Shown here: positions 1 to 11,931 of the stretch, in pieces
Layout of the letters: each line of letters opens with the position of its first letter
Numbering within the stretch: the first letter of the stretch is position 1
Assembly: GCA_023362775.1 (NCBI GenBank)
Contig: JALMGJ010000017.1
Span: 21,855,001 to 21,919,000 of the forward strand
Length of the DNA stretch: 64,000 nt
DNA from: Charina bottae
Taxonomy: Eukaryota > Chordata > Lepidosauria > Squamata > Charinaidae
Reading direction: 5' to 3'
The notes under the pieces: model-generated
Database searches by the model: none
Told to the model about the DNA's origin: nothing
The model's input: the letters and a program-made list of their open reading frames with translations, nothing else
Made by a program: the position numbers and the translations under genes

Positions 1-446
1 ACCAGAGCATTTACATATCCCCACAATGTGCACAGAGCCTTTTTCTTAGGAAAATTGAACAGTCCAACTGCCCCCCTCAAAAATTCCAAATTCTCTTCAG
101 AAAACCTCCCATACATAATGACCCCTTCTTTTTCATGGCATTCCACCGGAAAGTCAATTTCTCTTATTGCTTGCAGATCTTTCTCTCCCTTAAATTTCTC
201 CAACTCCATTATCCAATCTTCATCCAGTATCTCAATAGAAATCCCGATCTCACTCTTAGAAGAAACATTTCTATCACTGTTAAATTCCTCAGTTTCATCC
301 ACTACATCCCCAACCAGATGACACATTTCAGACCTCATATTTTCCACTACGTCCTGAATGTCTTGCATAAAAGCTTGATAGGAGTCAGAAAGAATCTGTT
401 TAAAATCTTGGTGCAAGTCAGAAAAAATATGTTTAAGATCTTCCAT
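1..446 (-). CDS. Partial ORF open at window edge, probable retrotransposon ORF1
   Basis: From ATG at 444-446 the minus frame stays open for 148 codons to the window's left edge. The N-terminus is acidic and helix-prone (MEDLKHIFSDLHQDF, then QDIQDVVENMRSEM). Later it has many Glu/Lys residues and a NFPKKKALCTLWG segment. I do not recognise the family. About 550 bases of AT-rich sequence with no other gene lie upstream. A charged N-terminal ORF in a repeat-rich region suggests ORF1 of a non-LTR element, but this is inference. A host exon is possible. Confidence 0.4.
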   Translation of the reverse strand, partial: MEDLKHIFSDLHQDFKQILSDSYQAFMQDIQDVVENMRSEMCHLVGDVVDETEEFNSDRNVSSKSEIGISIEILDEDWIMELEKFKGEKDLQAIREIDFPVECHEKEGVIMYGRFSEENLEFLRGAVGLFNFPKKKALCTLWGYVNAL

Positions 447-1000
447 GTCTCACGCAGATTATGGTGCCCCCTAGGAGCTTAACCAGCGAAAGCCAAAGAT
501 ATGGAAAAGTTCCGAAATGTGTTTACACAAAGTAAAAGTGAGATAAGCAGACAGTTCCCCAGGGAAAGTAGAAACAGAAAGATGAATGTTCAAATCAGCC
601 AATTCAATGTGTAGGAAAATGCTAATATCTTCAAATTTAGTACAAAAATAGTAACAGGAAGACAATTGTTTACTCCCAATCCTCCTTAATATTTGGAAGA
701 ACAAAATCCAAAACTTAAAAAAGAATTTTTAAAAAGTAATCCCAAAAATAACGATAAGCACCAAGAGAACCATCTTCTCGCTGTAGAAAGCCTCTCTTAG
801 GGTACACATACTTAAAAGAAATATAAATTGGGTGATTTAGAAATGGGGTGGCCGGTCTTAATGTCTCTTTAAGGCTACAGCGCGGCTTGCAAAATGATGG
901 CCCCACCTCCCAGCTAGCTCTTACCAGTTGAACGCGAAACGCTGTTTGCGATCTTCTGGCTACAAGCAGCCGTCCGGAGTGCAGATGGGGTGATTCCAGG
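447..1000. other. Possible 5' leader of the left-edge ORF
   Basis: No coding signal is seen. The stretch is upstream of the minus-strand ORF and has a GC-richer end (about 860-990). It may be the 5' UTR/promoter of a LINE, but no diagnostic motif is visible. Confidence 0.2.
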
Positions 1001-1446
1001 TGTTTTCCTTTATCCAGAGAACACTCCTGGGCTTCAAGAAAACCTGCCTGAGCCTGAAAAAAATTGCCGTGTTGTCAGCTAAGACCACAGGCACAGCTGT
1101 TCAGTCTGCCATGTCCCCACCGGAAGTTGGGTGGCAGGATTTTGTGTTTGGTTTGCATTTTAAAAAGGTAGAAAATACGGCTTAGTGTGGAAGTTTGTGC
1201 TAAAAAGAAACCTCAAGTCTTTCGAAAAGGCTGAAATGTTTCAGATTAGTGCCCACTGCACTAATGGGCATACCCTCTACAGCCCTTGGAGGTAAAAATG
1301 ATATAGAGATATAATTCCCCAGGGCATAAAAATGTTCAGCCCTGAATTAAGGCTGCCCAAGACTCTCCACTGTCTGGGGAAAATGGCTGTAGGCAAAACA
1401 TCCGACAGCAGGCAGTAGATATAAAGCCACCTTGGAATTTCTTTCC

Positions 1447-1526
1447 AAGGGCTTTCTTGCCAGAGGCGCAATATGGGTAGACAGCACGGGCTTTCTTGCC
1501 AGAGGCGCAATATGGGTAGACAGCAC
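1447..1526. repeat. Two-copy tandem duplication, about 39 bp unit
   Basis: A unit starting GGGCTTTCTTGCCAGAGG and ending GTAGACAGCAC occurs twice in direct succession, seemingly without mismatch. Such identity suggests a recent slippage or duplication event. Confidence 0.8.
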
Positions 1527-1604
1527 TTTGGGGAGATTAATATTTTGTAACAAAGCAACTTATATCAATCAATACACAATTCACTGCTGGCAAAAGTGTT
1601 AGGG

Positions 1605-1928
1605 CAGAGCTTTCCAAACTTTTCATGTTGGTGACACACTTTTTAGACATGCATCATTTCACGACACACTCTTAGAGCAGGGCACAAGGCAGGCACTAGG
1701 ACCTGCGCGGAATCACGGCAGGTTTGGAGGCAGCAAGGCACAAGGCAGGCACTAGGACCTGCACAGAATCCTGGCAGGGCAGGTTTGGAGGCAGCAAGGC
1801 ACGAGGCAGGCACTAGGACCTGCGCGGAATCCTGGCAGGGCAGGTTTGGAGGCAGCAGCATCTGGGACACAGCCAGGCACTGCAGCCGACACACTAATGT
1901 GTCCCGACACACAGTTTGGAAAGCTCTG
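1605..1928. mobile_element. Short hAT element, minisatellite-core type
   Basis: The ends are CAGAGCTTTCCAAACT and the inverted counterpart TTTGGAAAGCTCTG. The core holds about three tandem copies of a ~57-bp unit (GGTTTGGAGGCAGCAAGGCA). The flanking 8-mers TGTTAGGG and ATATATAG do not match, unlike other copies here. That suggests recombination between copies or loss of one flank. Confidence 0.8.
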
Positions 1929-1999
1929 ATATATAGAAATAATGTGGTTTTGGTTTAATATAGAGTAAGAGATTGATTATGGAACATTTTTGTATATCC

Positions 2000-2180
2000 T
2001 TGCTGTTAAAAGTTGGAAGTCACATCTTTTTGTAAGTTCGAAAAAAATTTCTCTTGTTTTTTCACATCTTTTTAGTTTTTCTTTTTTTGTAGTTTTTTCT
2101 TTTTTTGTAGCTTTTATGTTTGTCTCAAAACTTAATAAAATTCTTATAAGAAAAAATTCTTATAAGAAAAAAAGAAAACC
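2000..2180 (+). mobile_element. T-rich LINE-like 3' tail
   Basis: A T-rich stretch has repeated TTTTTGTAG units, an AATAAAATTC signal and a direct repeat of ATTCTTATAAGAAAAA. It resembles the 3' UTR of squamate L1 copies (compare 47867-48268). No coding part remains. Confidence 0.35.
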
Positions 2181-3156
2181 CTGCCACCCAAAATTGGTAA
2201 TTCCAATTTGATGACTTACTCACCTAAGCCTTAAAAGAGTCATTTCCATTCAGAGGGAAAACCATCAGAACTATTTAATACCTCTGTAATAATGATATTA
2301 CCATTTTGCAAGGTGATTTGTATTGATTAAATGTACAGCGTATAGCAAGCATCCAGGCCAGTAGTTCTAGAGTCATGACAACATTAGCCTAATCTCTGCA
2401 GTTCAAAACTTAAAGTATTGATTTCCCAATTCTCTTGGCCCATACGTCAACTCTTGGCCTGGGCACATCAGTCCCAACCTTCCTGTGTGATGGAACATGC
2501 AGCCCAAGGTGGCATACATAGCACATGGAAATGTGTGTTGCCCTCTAGCAGAAGCCAAATCATGTCAGTCACCTGCAAAAACATGGCTATTTGAGGTCCC
2601 ATTTCCAGACCCCATAAATTGGAACTAGCTGTTTGTGCAACCAGTGTGTTGCAGTCTAGGGATGGGGAGAGTAAGGTTGCAGCTGAGAGCTTGGCCTTAG
2701 ATCTATACATGTCAGATTCTTATGTACACGTAGATTAAAGGCAGATTAACTTTGAACACCTGCATGCACACACACAGAGCAACTGGAAGCAGACAGACCT
2801 TATAGGTATCCTGTGTACAAGCTTCTTGAGTCTCTTCCAGTAGCAAATATACAGAGAATTGAGGCTGCAGCCATGAGCCCTTTGCAGAGATTCGATCTAT
2901 ACATGTATATTGGAGGACCATCTGGAGAAAACACACGAGCACCATCTAGTGGAAACTAAAAGATGCTGAAGAGGGCTCTTTTCCTTTCTACATGGTACTG
3001 TAGCCCTTTATGTAGAGAGGTGGGGAGCAGACAAGCAGTTGCAAGCGTCAGATGGCAATTGCTGGACACACAAAGGAATAGGAAAACTGAATTCATTTAT
3101 TCACATCTGCTCCTTTAAACTCTCAGGGACAGGGTTTTAAAACAAATACTATACAG

Positions 3157-3415
3157 CAGAGCTTTCCAAACTTTTCATGTTGGTGACACACTTTTTAGAC
3201 ATGCATCATTTTGCGACACACTCTTAGAGCAGGGCACAAGGCAGGCACTAGGACCTGTGTGGAATCACAGCAGGTTTGGAGGCAGCAAGGCACAAGGCAG
3301 GCACTAGGACCTGCGTGGAATTCTGGCAGGGCTCCAAGGCAGCAGCAGCCGCGACACACCCAGACACTGCACCTGACACACTAATGTGTCCCGACACACA
3401 GTTTGGACAGCTCTG
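3157..3415. mobile_element. Short hAT element, minisatellite-core type
   Basis: CAGAGCTTTCCAAACT at the left and TTTGGACAGCTCTG at the right are flanked by a perfect 8-bp duplication, CTATACAG, at 3149-3156 and 3416-3423. The core carries the same GGCAGCAAGGCACAAGGCAG units as at 1605. It encodes no transposase, so it is non-autonomous. Confidence 0.92.
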
Positions 3416-3482
3416 CTATACAGTCTCCCCTGTAGCTTCAGTCTGTCAAACTATTAAATCAAATTGTAACTGCTCACTAAAG

Positions 3483-3764
3483 CAGCGGTCCCTAACCTTT
3501 CTGGCACCAGGGACCGGTCGTGGAAGAACATTTTTCCACGGACCTGGGGGGCGGGGTTTGCAGGCGGGAGCCAATTGTGCACACCGGGGGCAGGGTTTGT
3601 AGGCAGGAGCCAATCGCATGCACCGGGGGCAGGGTTTGCAGGTGGGAGCCAATCGCGTGCACCAGGGGTGGGGTAATCGTACGCACCGGGGGGGCAGGGT
3701 TTGCAGGAGGGAGCCCCGTGGCCCACTTCCTAACAGGCTGCGGCCCCCAGGTTGGGGACCCCTG
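3483..3764. mobile_element. Short hAT element, second family (GGTCCCTAACC ends)
   Basis: The ends CAGCGGTCCCTAACC and GGTTGGGGACCCCTG lie inside a perfect 8-bp duplication, CACTAAAG, at 3475-3482 and 3765-3772. The core repeats GGGGCAGGGTTTGCAGG-like units with AGCCAATCGCGTG. The same core motif reappears in the 2.1 kb element at 32310. Confidence 0.92.
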
Positions 3765-4056
3765 CACTAAAGGAATAAGTCTGGCAGTAGCAATTTATCT
3801 GCTTTTACAGTTTCTCTCCCCAACAGGCGAGCCTGGAAATGGAGACTTCTGCAGCTGGAGACGTTTTCCTTTACAGTAGCTAGTTCCTTTGCTTTCCACC
3901 TGGCATTCCTGTTCGATGTAATGGTTGGATTCTCTGTCTGGGAAGTGAGCTGTTTTAAGGCCAAGCCTCTTTGAAGGATTAGGGAAGTTTTACAGGCCTG
4001 AATAGAAAAGTCTAGCAGCAGGTGGTTCCCCCCACACACTTTCGTTTTCTCTAGGT

Positions 4057-4202
4057 CTGTGTTTCTCAACCTTGGCAGCTTGAAGATGTGTGAACTTCAA
4101 CTCTCAGAATTCCCCAGCCAGCATAGCTGGGGAATAGCTGGCTGGGGAATTCTGGGAGTTGAAGTCCACACATCTTCAAGTTGCCAAGGTTGAGAAACAC
4201 TG
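4057..4202. mobile_element. Palindromic hAT MITE
   Basis: A near-perfect 146-bp palindrome runs from CTGTGTTTCTCAACC to GGTTGAGAAACACTG. Its flanks are the identical 8-mer CTCTAGGT at 4049-4056 and 4203-4210. A single half of the same family reaches the right edge of the window. Confidence 0.92.
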
Positions 4203-4210
4203 CTCTAGGT

Positions 4211-6219
4211 CAGAGGTTGAAATTGTCTTACTGGTTTGTCATCCCCCCGCACCCTTGTCTCACAGCCTTTCATTGAATCTGAAAATACTTACTCCCTGCT
4301 GGTGAGGCTTACTCTCAAGGAGGCTGGTGTTTTCCGTTCACTACAATTACATACGTCCAAGACTTCCTTGGAAATACTGGAGTATTTATTTATTTATTTG
4401 CTTATTTATTTGATTGCTCTAGTGAGAACATTGGTCTTGGTGAATAAAAGTCTCTGAAGGACAGGGCCCTATATCAGGGGGTCCTATATTTCCTAACATT
4501 CCTTACAATGTCCAGAGGAATAGTTATTCTCTGCTGTTCCAGGGAACAAAGCTAGAACTACTGGTAAAAATTGCCAGGAATCAAAATTATGCTAAATAAT
4601 AAGAAACTTCCTTAGTATTACAAGGGCTGCCATGTAAGGTAATACTGTTGGTTTTCCTTTATTGGGGGGAGAAGCTGGATAGTCACAAGTCTGGAATGCT
4701 CTCATAGTGTTCTGCACTAAGCTCCTTTACTGAATCAGGGTAGAATTTGATGATTTCTGAGATTCTTTTCTAACTGAAGAATTCTGTGATTTTTGCATTG
4801 CTTTATGCTCAGTAATGAGAATTTACTTATTAACCTGGAAATGTGACATCTAATAATTACTAATTATTAGTAGCCAGAGAGATATCTGAGTCCAGGACTC
4901 TTCTGGCATGACTTGCCTTGAGGATAATTCCAGCTTCCCGTTTCAGGAAAGACCACTGGATTAAAATATGGAAAGACCTACTGGTTGTATATCTTTGGGG
5001 AGGCCCCTAAATGAGGAACATCTGTTCTGATACTGACAAGTACTCTAGTCAATGTTGTCTTAAACAAGGCTTTGAAAAGATCTACATATCTTTCCAAGAT
5101 ATTTTTATGCTAGATAGCACCCACTGATTTCCATGATGATGCTACTAATTGCTTTGAGATGGGCAGCCATATAAAATGGTTGAGGCTGAGATCCCATGAG
5201 ATTAGCTCTGACCTCTGCCTTAAGCAAAGCATATCTAAGTGCAGTATGCTTGCATACTATTTTGCCACAGAATGGAACCTACGTAAAAGCAGTACTGTTC
5301 ATATCAATTGAGCATGAAGAAAGTCCTGCTGATCTGTACCCAATGTTTGCTTTGCATTGCCAGTAAAGTTAGGAAAAAACATATTTGAAGTGTTGTTCAG
5401 TTAGCACATCATATTTAGGAAGAGAAGAATCCTCAATTACCTGGATTTGTTTTGTCAGATACTGTGTTAGAGCTGGGCTATGATATTTAAGGTGAAGCAA
5501 GAATCACTGGATCAGTTAATAATTGGAACCAGTGTCAGAATTCAAGGCTGAATTTTGGGGGGAGACTTTGGAGACAGGGCCAAGCAGCAAGAAAAAGAGA
5601 CCACTAAAAAGGAATCCGGGATACTTGAAGATCTGGATCTGGAGAAGATCTGGAAGATCTTGCTATTTAAGCAGTGTTTTATATTTCTTCCTTTTCAGGA
5701 GGATCAGTGTCCACTTTGTATGAATGGAGTCAGTCCAGAGTTGCCATCTGCAATTCAGTGGTTTACCACACAGCAGCAGCTACAAATAGACACAACAGTG
5801 CCTATAATTTTTTCATGGAAAGCATATCTTCTACTGTAGAACCTGGGTTTGGGGGTATAATGATCATAGGCCACATTTGAACCTGCTGAACATTTCATTG
5901 CATGTGTGATACATCTTGGGAAGCTGGGATTTGTGGGACTGTGTGTACATACCGTATTGTTCTATAGAGACAAGGGAGTGCAAAGAGAAAAGAACTGTTG
6001 CTTTTTTCATTCCTTGCTCTTTTAATATTTCCATTTGTTGCATAGTCCATTCTTAAATGTTGTATTTGTTCATGGTCAGTTCATTTGTTTTTCTGTTGAC
6101 TTCAAAGAGTGACTTGATCAGTCTTCTGTTGTCTGTGCTTTCTAGCCTAAAGACATGATAATATGAACTCCCTCCCCCTACATGTTCCAGTCTGAAAATC
6201 TTTCTGTGACCCTGTAGGC
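4211..6219. other. No gene recognised
   Basis: The only simple feature is a short TTTA run near 4383-4415. Short frames around 5520-5880 show no family resemblance or splice-supported structure. Confidence 0.5.
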
Positions 6220-6491
6220 CATAGCTTTCCAAACTGTGTGTCACGACACTTTAGTGTGTCGCGACACACAGTTTAGTGTGTCGCAACACAACCCAGAAGC
6301 GGCGGTGGGGGCGCGTGCAGTGGCACGTGCGGCGGCGGCGTGCACGGTGGCGGCGGCGCTTCCGCATTTAAGTGGAAAACATGAGGCCGCCGCCACCGCT
6401 GTGCGCCCCCCGTGCCACCACCATGCACTCCCCCGCCGCTGCTGCTGCCGCTGTTGGTGTGTGGCCAACGGCGGCAGTTTGGAAAGCACTG
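6220..6491. mobile_element. Short hAT element, GCG-rich core type
   Basis: It starts CATAGCTTTCCAAACTG and ends TTTGGAAAGCACTG, flanked by perfect CTGTAGGC duplications at 6212-6219 and 6492-6499. The core is almost pure GCG/GGC runs between GTGTGTCGCGACACA motifs. Confidence 0.92.
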
Positions 6492-7236
6492 CTGTAGGCT
6501 TTTACATAGCCTTGCCTTTCACTCCAAAAACTTGCATTGCTGTTTCTCTTCTGCCTTCCCTGTGATCTTTCAGTGACTTTTATGCACAAGGGTTCCTCAT
6601 TTACTACTGTACACTCCAAAACCTGTTGGATTTCAACTCCAATATGTGCTGATTAGAGAAATGGGAGTTGAAGTCCAACATCTCTGGAAGGTACCAGATT
6701 GGAGAAGCTGGTATAGATTATGATTTCATATAAAATAGCTTCTTTTTGTGTATTCACACTGAGATTTGAAATAAAAATGTAAAAGTACTGGTTATTTTTC
6801 TTAATTTATAAAATCAGAAAAATAAACATGGTTCAGACAGATGTTACTTACTCAGTGATAAAATCTGGGAGCTGTTGGACAGCACTTCTATATTACCATC
6901 TTTTCTACCCACTTACCAATTTCTCAGAAGCATTTGGGAGCCAGTCCCTTCCCCATTTGGATAGATTTCATGTCTATCGGATATGCAAGGTGGAGGGTTG
7001 ATGGGGGAGGAGAACAGAGCTAAGAGGCCACCAATGGGGAATGACCTTTCCACGAACTTTGCAGAGCTGAAGTGCTTCATGAGCAAAGACCAGATTTTAG
7101 ATGCAATTTCATATGCATTGCAGTGAAGCTAGCAATAAATTAACAATTCCCAACTGAGCCAACGCTGTGAGATTGGGCAGGCCCTGAGCTGTTTCTGAAT
7201 TCTGCAAAGACCTCGTGTAGAAGTACCCGAAATACA

Positions 7237-8832
7237 TATCTTGAGTGAGGGGGTGTTCCCGGCTGCCTTTAAGGAGGCGCTGGTGCACCCCCTCCTCAAG
7301 AAACCTTCCCTGGACCCTACAATCCTGGGCAATTTTCGCCCAGTCTCCCACCTTCCCTTTTTAGGAAAGGTGGTTGAGAAGGTGGTGGTGTTGCAACTCC
7401 AGAGGATCCTGGAGGAAACGGATTATCTAGACCCCTTTCAGTCAGGTTTCAGGCCGGGATATGGGACGGAGACCGCATTGGTCGCGCTTATGGATGATCT
7501 CTGGCGGGAGCGGGATGGAGGGAGTGCATCCATCCTGGCTCTCTTAGATCTCTCAGCGGCTTTTGATACTGTCAACCACGGTATACGTTTGGGGTGGCTC
7601 AGGGAGTTGGGGGTGGGCAGCGTGGTTTTACGCTGGTTCACTTCCTTCCTCCGGGGCCGTTCCCAGTCGGTGGTGATAGAGGAGTTGACCCGTGACCCCT
7701 GATTTGTCGGGTGCCGCAGGGGTCGGTTCTCTCTCCTCTCCTATTCAACATCTACATGAAGCTGCTGGGCGAGATCATCCATCACCACGGGATGAGTTAT
7801 CACCGATATGCTGATGATACCCAGTTATACATCTCCATCCTGGGTGAAGTAAGTGATGCGGTCGATGCCTTATCTCAGTGCCTGGAGGCTGTGGGGGTCT
7901 GGATGGGGAACAACAGGCTTCAGCTGAACCCTGGTAAGATGGAGTGGCTATGGATTGATGGCCCCCCTGTATCCGGGAAGTTGTCATCTTTGGTTCTGGA
8001 TGGGGTGGCACTGCCCCATTCGGAGCCAGTGTGGAACTTGGGGGTCCTCACGACTCCTGCTCGAAGAGCAGTTGGCAGTCGTGGCCAGGAGGGCCTTTGC
8101 ACAGCTTCGAGTTGTGCGCTAGCTACGCCCTTTCCTGGATCGGGATGCCCTCCGAACAGTCACTCTTGCCCTTGTCATCTCCCATATAGATTATTGTAAT
8201 GCGCTCTACATGGGGCTACCCTTGAAGAGTATTTGGAAGCTTCAGCTGGTCCAGAATGCAGCAGCGCGGGCAGTTATGGGTGCTAGAAGATCAGCACATG
8301 TGACACCTCTGCTGCGCGAGCTGCATTGGGTACCAGTTTGCTTCCGAGTCCAATTCAAGGTGTTGGTGATCACCTTTAAAGCCCTACATGGTATGGGGCC
8401 AGGTTACCTGAGGGACTGTCTCATCCCGATAACATTGGTCCGCCCCACCCGTTCATGCAGAGAGGGCATGCTTCGGACCCCCTCAACAAGAGAATTTCAT
8501 CTATCAGGGTCCAGGAGGCGTGCCTTCTCTGCAATAGCGCCCGCATTATGGAACATCTTGCCCCCGGAGGTGAGGCTGGCCCCCTCACTCCTGACCTTCC
8601 GGAAGTCTCTTAAGATCTGGCTCTGCCGCCTGGCCTGGGACGACGGAGGTGGTAGTGCCTCTTGGGGGTGGTTGGCCCCGTAGTGCCTTGATCTAGATTG
8701 TGGTTTCTAACCATCTTTGGGTTTTATTTATTCCTCTTATTTACTGTTTTTTAGTAATTTTTGTATAGATTTTAAATTTTTGATATTTTGTAAGCCTCCC
8801 AGAATCCCCTGTGCGGGGAGATGGGCGGGGAA

Positions 8833-8867
<35 letters not shown>

Positions 8868-8870
8868 AAT
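7237..8870 (+). mobile_element. L2-clade LINE, 5'-truncated, frameshifted
   Basis: Three consecutive reading frames encode one ORF2 product. The first, from 7241, has PLLKKPSLDP, FRPVSHLPFLGKVVEKVV and LDLSAAFDTVNH. The second, from about 7711, has PQGSVLSPLLFNIYM and the RT catalytic YADDTQLY. The third, from 8210, has QNAAARAVMGARRSAHVT and ALWNILPPEV. A frame change and stop at about 7700 and another near 8200 inactivate it, and the endonuclease is missing. It ends in an AAAT microsatellite (8830-8869), as L2/CR1 elements often do. Confidence 0.9.
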
Positions 8871-8939
8871 ATCTGCTTTCCCTGATTGTACTCTCATCAC
8901 TGAGCTCAAAATAACTTGTTCTCAACATTTTAGCAGATC

Positions 8940-9190
8940 TGACCCTTGCAAAGATAAACTCTTGTTTAAGTCAAGCTTGACTTCTAGTGATTACATGGAG
9001 ATATCCATGTTGTTCTTTTGGTAACGATATGGAAATGGCTTGCCTTCTTCCAGATTTTTTCAAGTTCCCACTCTAGCCAACACTCATGGGATTTTATGGT
9101 GGTCTCCTATCCTAGTACTAATCAGGTCTGATCCTGCTTAGCATGTTTCAAGATCAATCAAGATTAACTAGGGGATGCCATCTGTAAAAC
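8940..9190 (-). mobile_element. 5S-rRNA-derived SINE (SINE3-like)
   Basis: On the reverse strand the segment near 9100-9170 resembles the 5S rRNA internal promoter region: plus-strand ACTAATCAGGTCTGATCC, then CTGCTTAGCATG. The preceding part contains the CCATGTTGTTCTTTTGG motif of this SINE type. It is degenerate and old. Confidence 0.6.
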
Positions 9191-10173
9191 ATGTTGCTAA
9201 TTGTTGCTTACATTTATTGCAGTGCAGGCATATTTGAAATCAAAAGTGTGGAAAGGCTTGGCTGAGTTTGTTAATAACTCCCTTCCAAAAATCTCACATG
9301 TCACAATTGGTATTGCTTCCTGGCATCAGAAATAAAAGTTGGCGAGTTTTCCCGCTACAGCATGATGTCATTTTAGTTCTTGCTCCCTTGCCCTAAATCA
9401 ATACTGTGTCTCCCATGGTTTAAAACAGAGCAATGACCTTGCAGAAAGGGAGGGTTGTTTTTGTGCTTGAGCTTTCTTTCATCCAGTTTTCCTACTGGTC
9501 TATAACAGATGTTTTTCAGCCACCACAGGAAGAGTGACCTCATGTAAAAGCTCTGCAAGCTTTCCCCCAAATTAGGATACAGGAATGTCAGAGCATTCCA
9601 TAGCCAATGGTTTCGGTTTTGATTCCCCGAAATGATGCAGAATATGAGAAGGAGGCAAACAGTTGGTTGCTGTTTAAAAACCATGGAAATTTCTCAGGGC
9701 TCCCAGGACACATAATATATTGATAGCAACAACTCAGATGGAATTTTGTTTCCTCTGTAGCCAACATGGGACCATCCATACACAAAATGGGAGAGCTAGC
9801 AAGCTCAGAGGAACCCCAGATTTTGCAAAACCAACCATTTTTATAAGCACAGCCCAGTGATGATGGAGTACATTCAGTGGCTCTATAGTGTTTTTTGGAC
9901 AGAAAGGAATTGAGGGTCTTGGTGAAGTCCTCACTGCTGTGATATTTTGTGGCAAATCCCACCCTTTAGTAATTGCTTCTATGTACATGCAAGACCTTTG
10001 AATGAGCCATTTTGCTAGCTGAATGTCTGAAGAAATGTACATACAGAAGTGGACAATCCTTTGGATAAGGACCACAGTGGGCAGAGCAATGATACAAAGT
10101 GGATGGGAGACCATAAAAATAAATTTTTTATTTTATTTTATTATTATTTATTTATTTTCTATCATGCCATTAT
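9191..10173. other. No gene recognised
   Basis: Minus-strand frames of 100-126 codons occur here but overlap each other in different frames and show no recognisable domain. I see no repeat ends. Confidence 0.45.
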
Positions 10174-10387
10174 GTCAATGAAGGTTCTCAGTCAACCAGG
10201 TGGAATTGTCTGTAGCTTGAATCATGTCAACTGGATTTCTATTTTCTCAGTGGAAACGTTTCGCTCCTTATCCAAGGAGCTTCTTCAGTCTGAGCAAAGT
10301 TGGTAAGGGAATCCTTAAATATGTTTCTAGGGTGGCTGTGTGACCTAGCACCTGAGGCTAGGTCATGATTATTTGAGATGTTTATTT

Positions 10388-11070
10388 CTAAGTCCCTTTA
10401 TCATCCAAAGGAGGATCGTTAAGATTACCTTGCTGTTGTTGAGATTGCGAAATGGTCTTAATCTTCCTAGGCACAGAGGACAAAGCAGGAAGGAAAATGG
10501 GGGAAAGGTTGTGCCTGAGGCCCCCACCTCTATTCAAAGAAGGATTCTCCAAGTTGGCATAAATGGATTCCTTGACCCCTCTTTCAAACCACTTATCTTC
10601 CCTGTCTAAAATGTGAACATTAATGTCCTCAAATGAGTGTCCTTTTTCCTTTAGATGAAGGTAAACTGCTGACTCTGGTCCTGTGGTGTTGCTCCTCCTG
10701 TGTTGGGCCATCCTCCTGTACAAAGGTTGTTTGGTTTCTCCAATGTAGAGCTCAGAGCACTCCTCACTGCACTGGATTGCATACACTACATTGCTTTTCT
10801 TGTGTTTTGGAGTTTGATCTTTGGGGTGTACAAGCCTCTGTCTCAGTGTGTTGGTGGGTTTGAAATATACAGGTATGTGGTGTTTGCCAAATATCCTTTT
10901 TATCTTTTCAGACACGCCAGCCATGTAAGGAATGACCAGGTTCTTCCGTTTACTCTGAGTCTCAGCCCTGTCTGTCACTGTTTTAGGTCTGGTAGACTTA
11001 GATTTAGTGAAGGCCCAATTTGGATATCCACAGGCCTTCAGAGCTGTTCTCAGGTGCTGATTTTCAATAT
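10388..11070 (-). pseudogene. Penelope-like GIY-YIG endonuclease domain
   Basis: It encodes KRKNLVIPYMAGVSEKI, the Cys-containing linker, then ELYIGETKQPLYRRMAQHRR, the GIY-YIG core with catalytic Arg. A VYLHLKEKGH segment and the family signature FERGVKESIYANLENPSLNR follow. The domain is open to its natural stop at 10388. The upstream frameshift means it cannot be made as one protein with RT. Confidence 0.88.
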
Positions 11071-11917
11071 TTTTTTGGAATCCATGGAGGTGGGGATGGT
11101 TTCTGCTCTGTGTGACAATGTCCTGATGACTCCTAGTTTGTGCTGTAGTGGATGGTGGGAGTCAAACATCAGATATTGATCTCTGTGTGTGGGTTTCCTG
11201 TAGATCCCTATTTCTAGCTTGCCACCGGTCCCAATGAGGACTTCACAGTCTAGGAATGCCAGTCTGTTGTCCTTGGTGTCTTCTCTGGTGAACCTAATGT
11301 TGGCATCTATGGTGTTTATATGGTCCGTGAAGGCCTGTACTTCCTGGGCCTTGATTTTAACCCAGGTGTCATCCACATACCTGAACCAGTAGGTGGGCGC
11401 TGTTCCCTGGAATGTGTTGAGTGCTTTCTTCTCCACTTCTTCCATGTATAAATTGGCCACAATGGGTGACACAGGAGAACCCATGGCACAGCTGTGTTTT
11501 TGTCTGTAAAAGTCACCTCTGTATGAGAAATAAGTGGTGTTGAGACACAGGTCCAGAAGATGGCAGATCTGGTTTGGGTTGAGATGGTTTTTCCTTTCAA
11601 GGGTGCTGTCCTCTTCTAGTCTCTTCCTGACAGCGGATAGAGCATGAGTGGTGGGGATGCTGGTGAAAAGGGAGGACACATCGAAGGAGACCATAGTTTC
11701 ATCTGTATCCAGTTTCAGGATCTTTGCTTTGGAAACAAATTCTTCCGAATTATGGATGTGGTGTTCAGAGTGTCCAACTAGAGGTGCTAGTATGGTAGAG
11801 AGGTGTTTGGCAATGTTGTATGTTACCGAATTAATGCTGCTGACTATGGGTCGAAGGGGTGTTCCTTCCTTGTGGATCTTAGGGAGTCCATAGATGCAGG
11901 GGATGGCTTCTCCAGGA
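11071..11917 (-). pseudogene. Penelope-like reverse transcriptase fragment
   Basis: The minus frame opens with the YGLPKIHKEG motif typical of Penelope RTs. It continues through MVSFDVSSLFTSIP and MGSPVSPIVANLYMEEVE to the catalytic YVDD, then LAFLDCEV. The 5' part of RT is missing through truncation. Compared with copy B (20065), an extra A in the poly-A tract at about 11071-11076 shifts the frame before the endonuclease. Confidence 0.88.
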
Positions 11918-11931
11918 TATCATGCCTTTAT

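Larger units (their letters stand above)
10174..11918 (-). mobile_element. Penelope-like element copy A, 5'-truncated
   Basis: A minus-strand Penelope-like retroelement lies between near-identical 13-bp flanks, ATCATGCCATTAT at 10161-10173 and ATCATGCCTTTAT at 11919-11931. It carries most of the RT and the complete GIY-YIG endonuclease, then a 3' tail with a hammerhead-like core near 10260-10290. One frameshift separates RT and endonuclease. Confidence 0.92.

Noticed and set aside
3446..3767. Repetitive Pro/Ala/Cys-rich minus-strand frames
   Set aside because: They are translations of the tandem GGGGCAGGGTTTGCAGG units of a non-coding hAT element.
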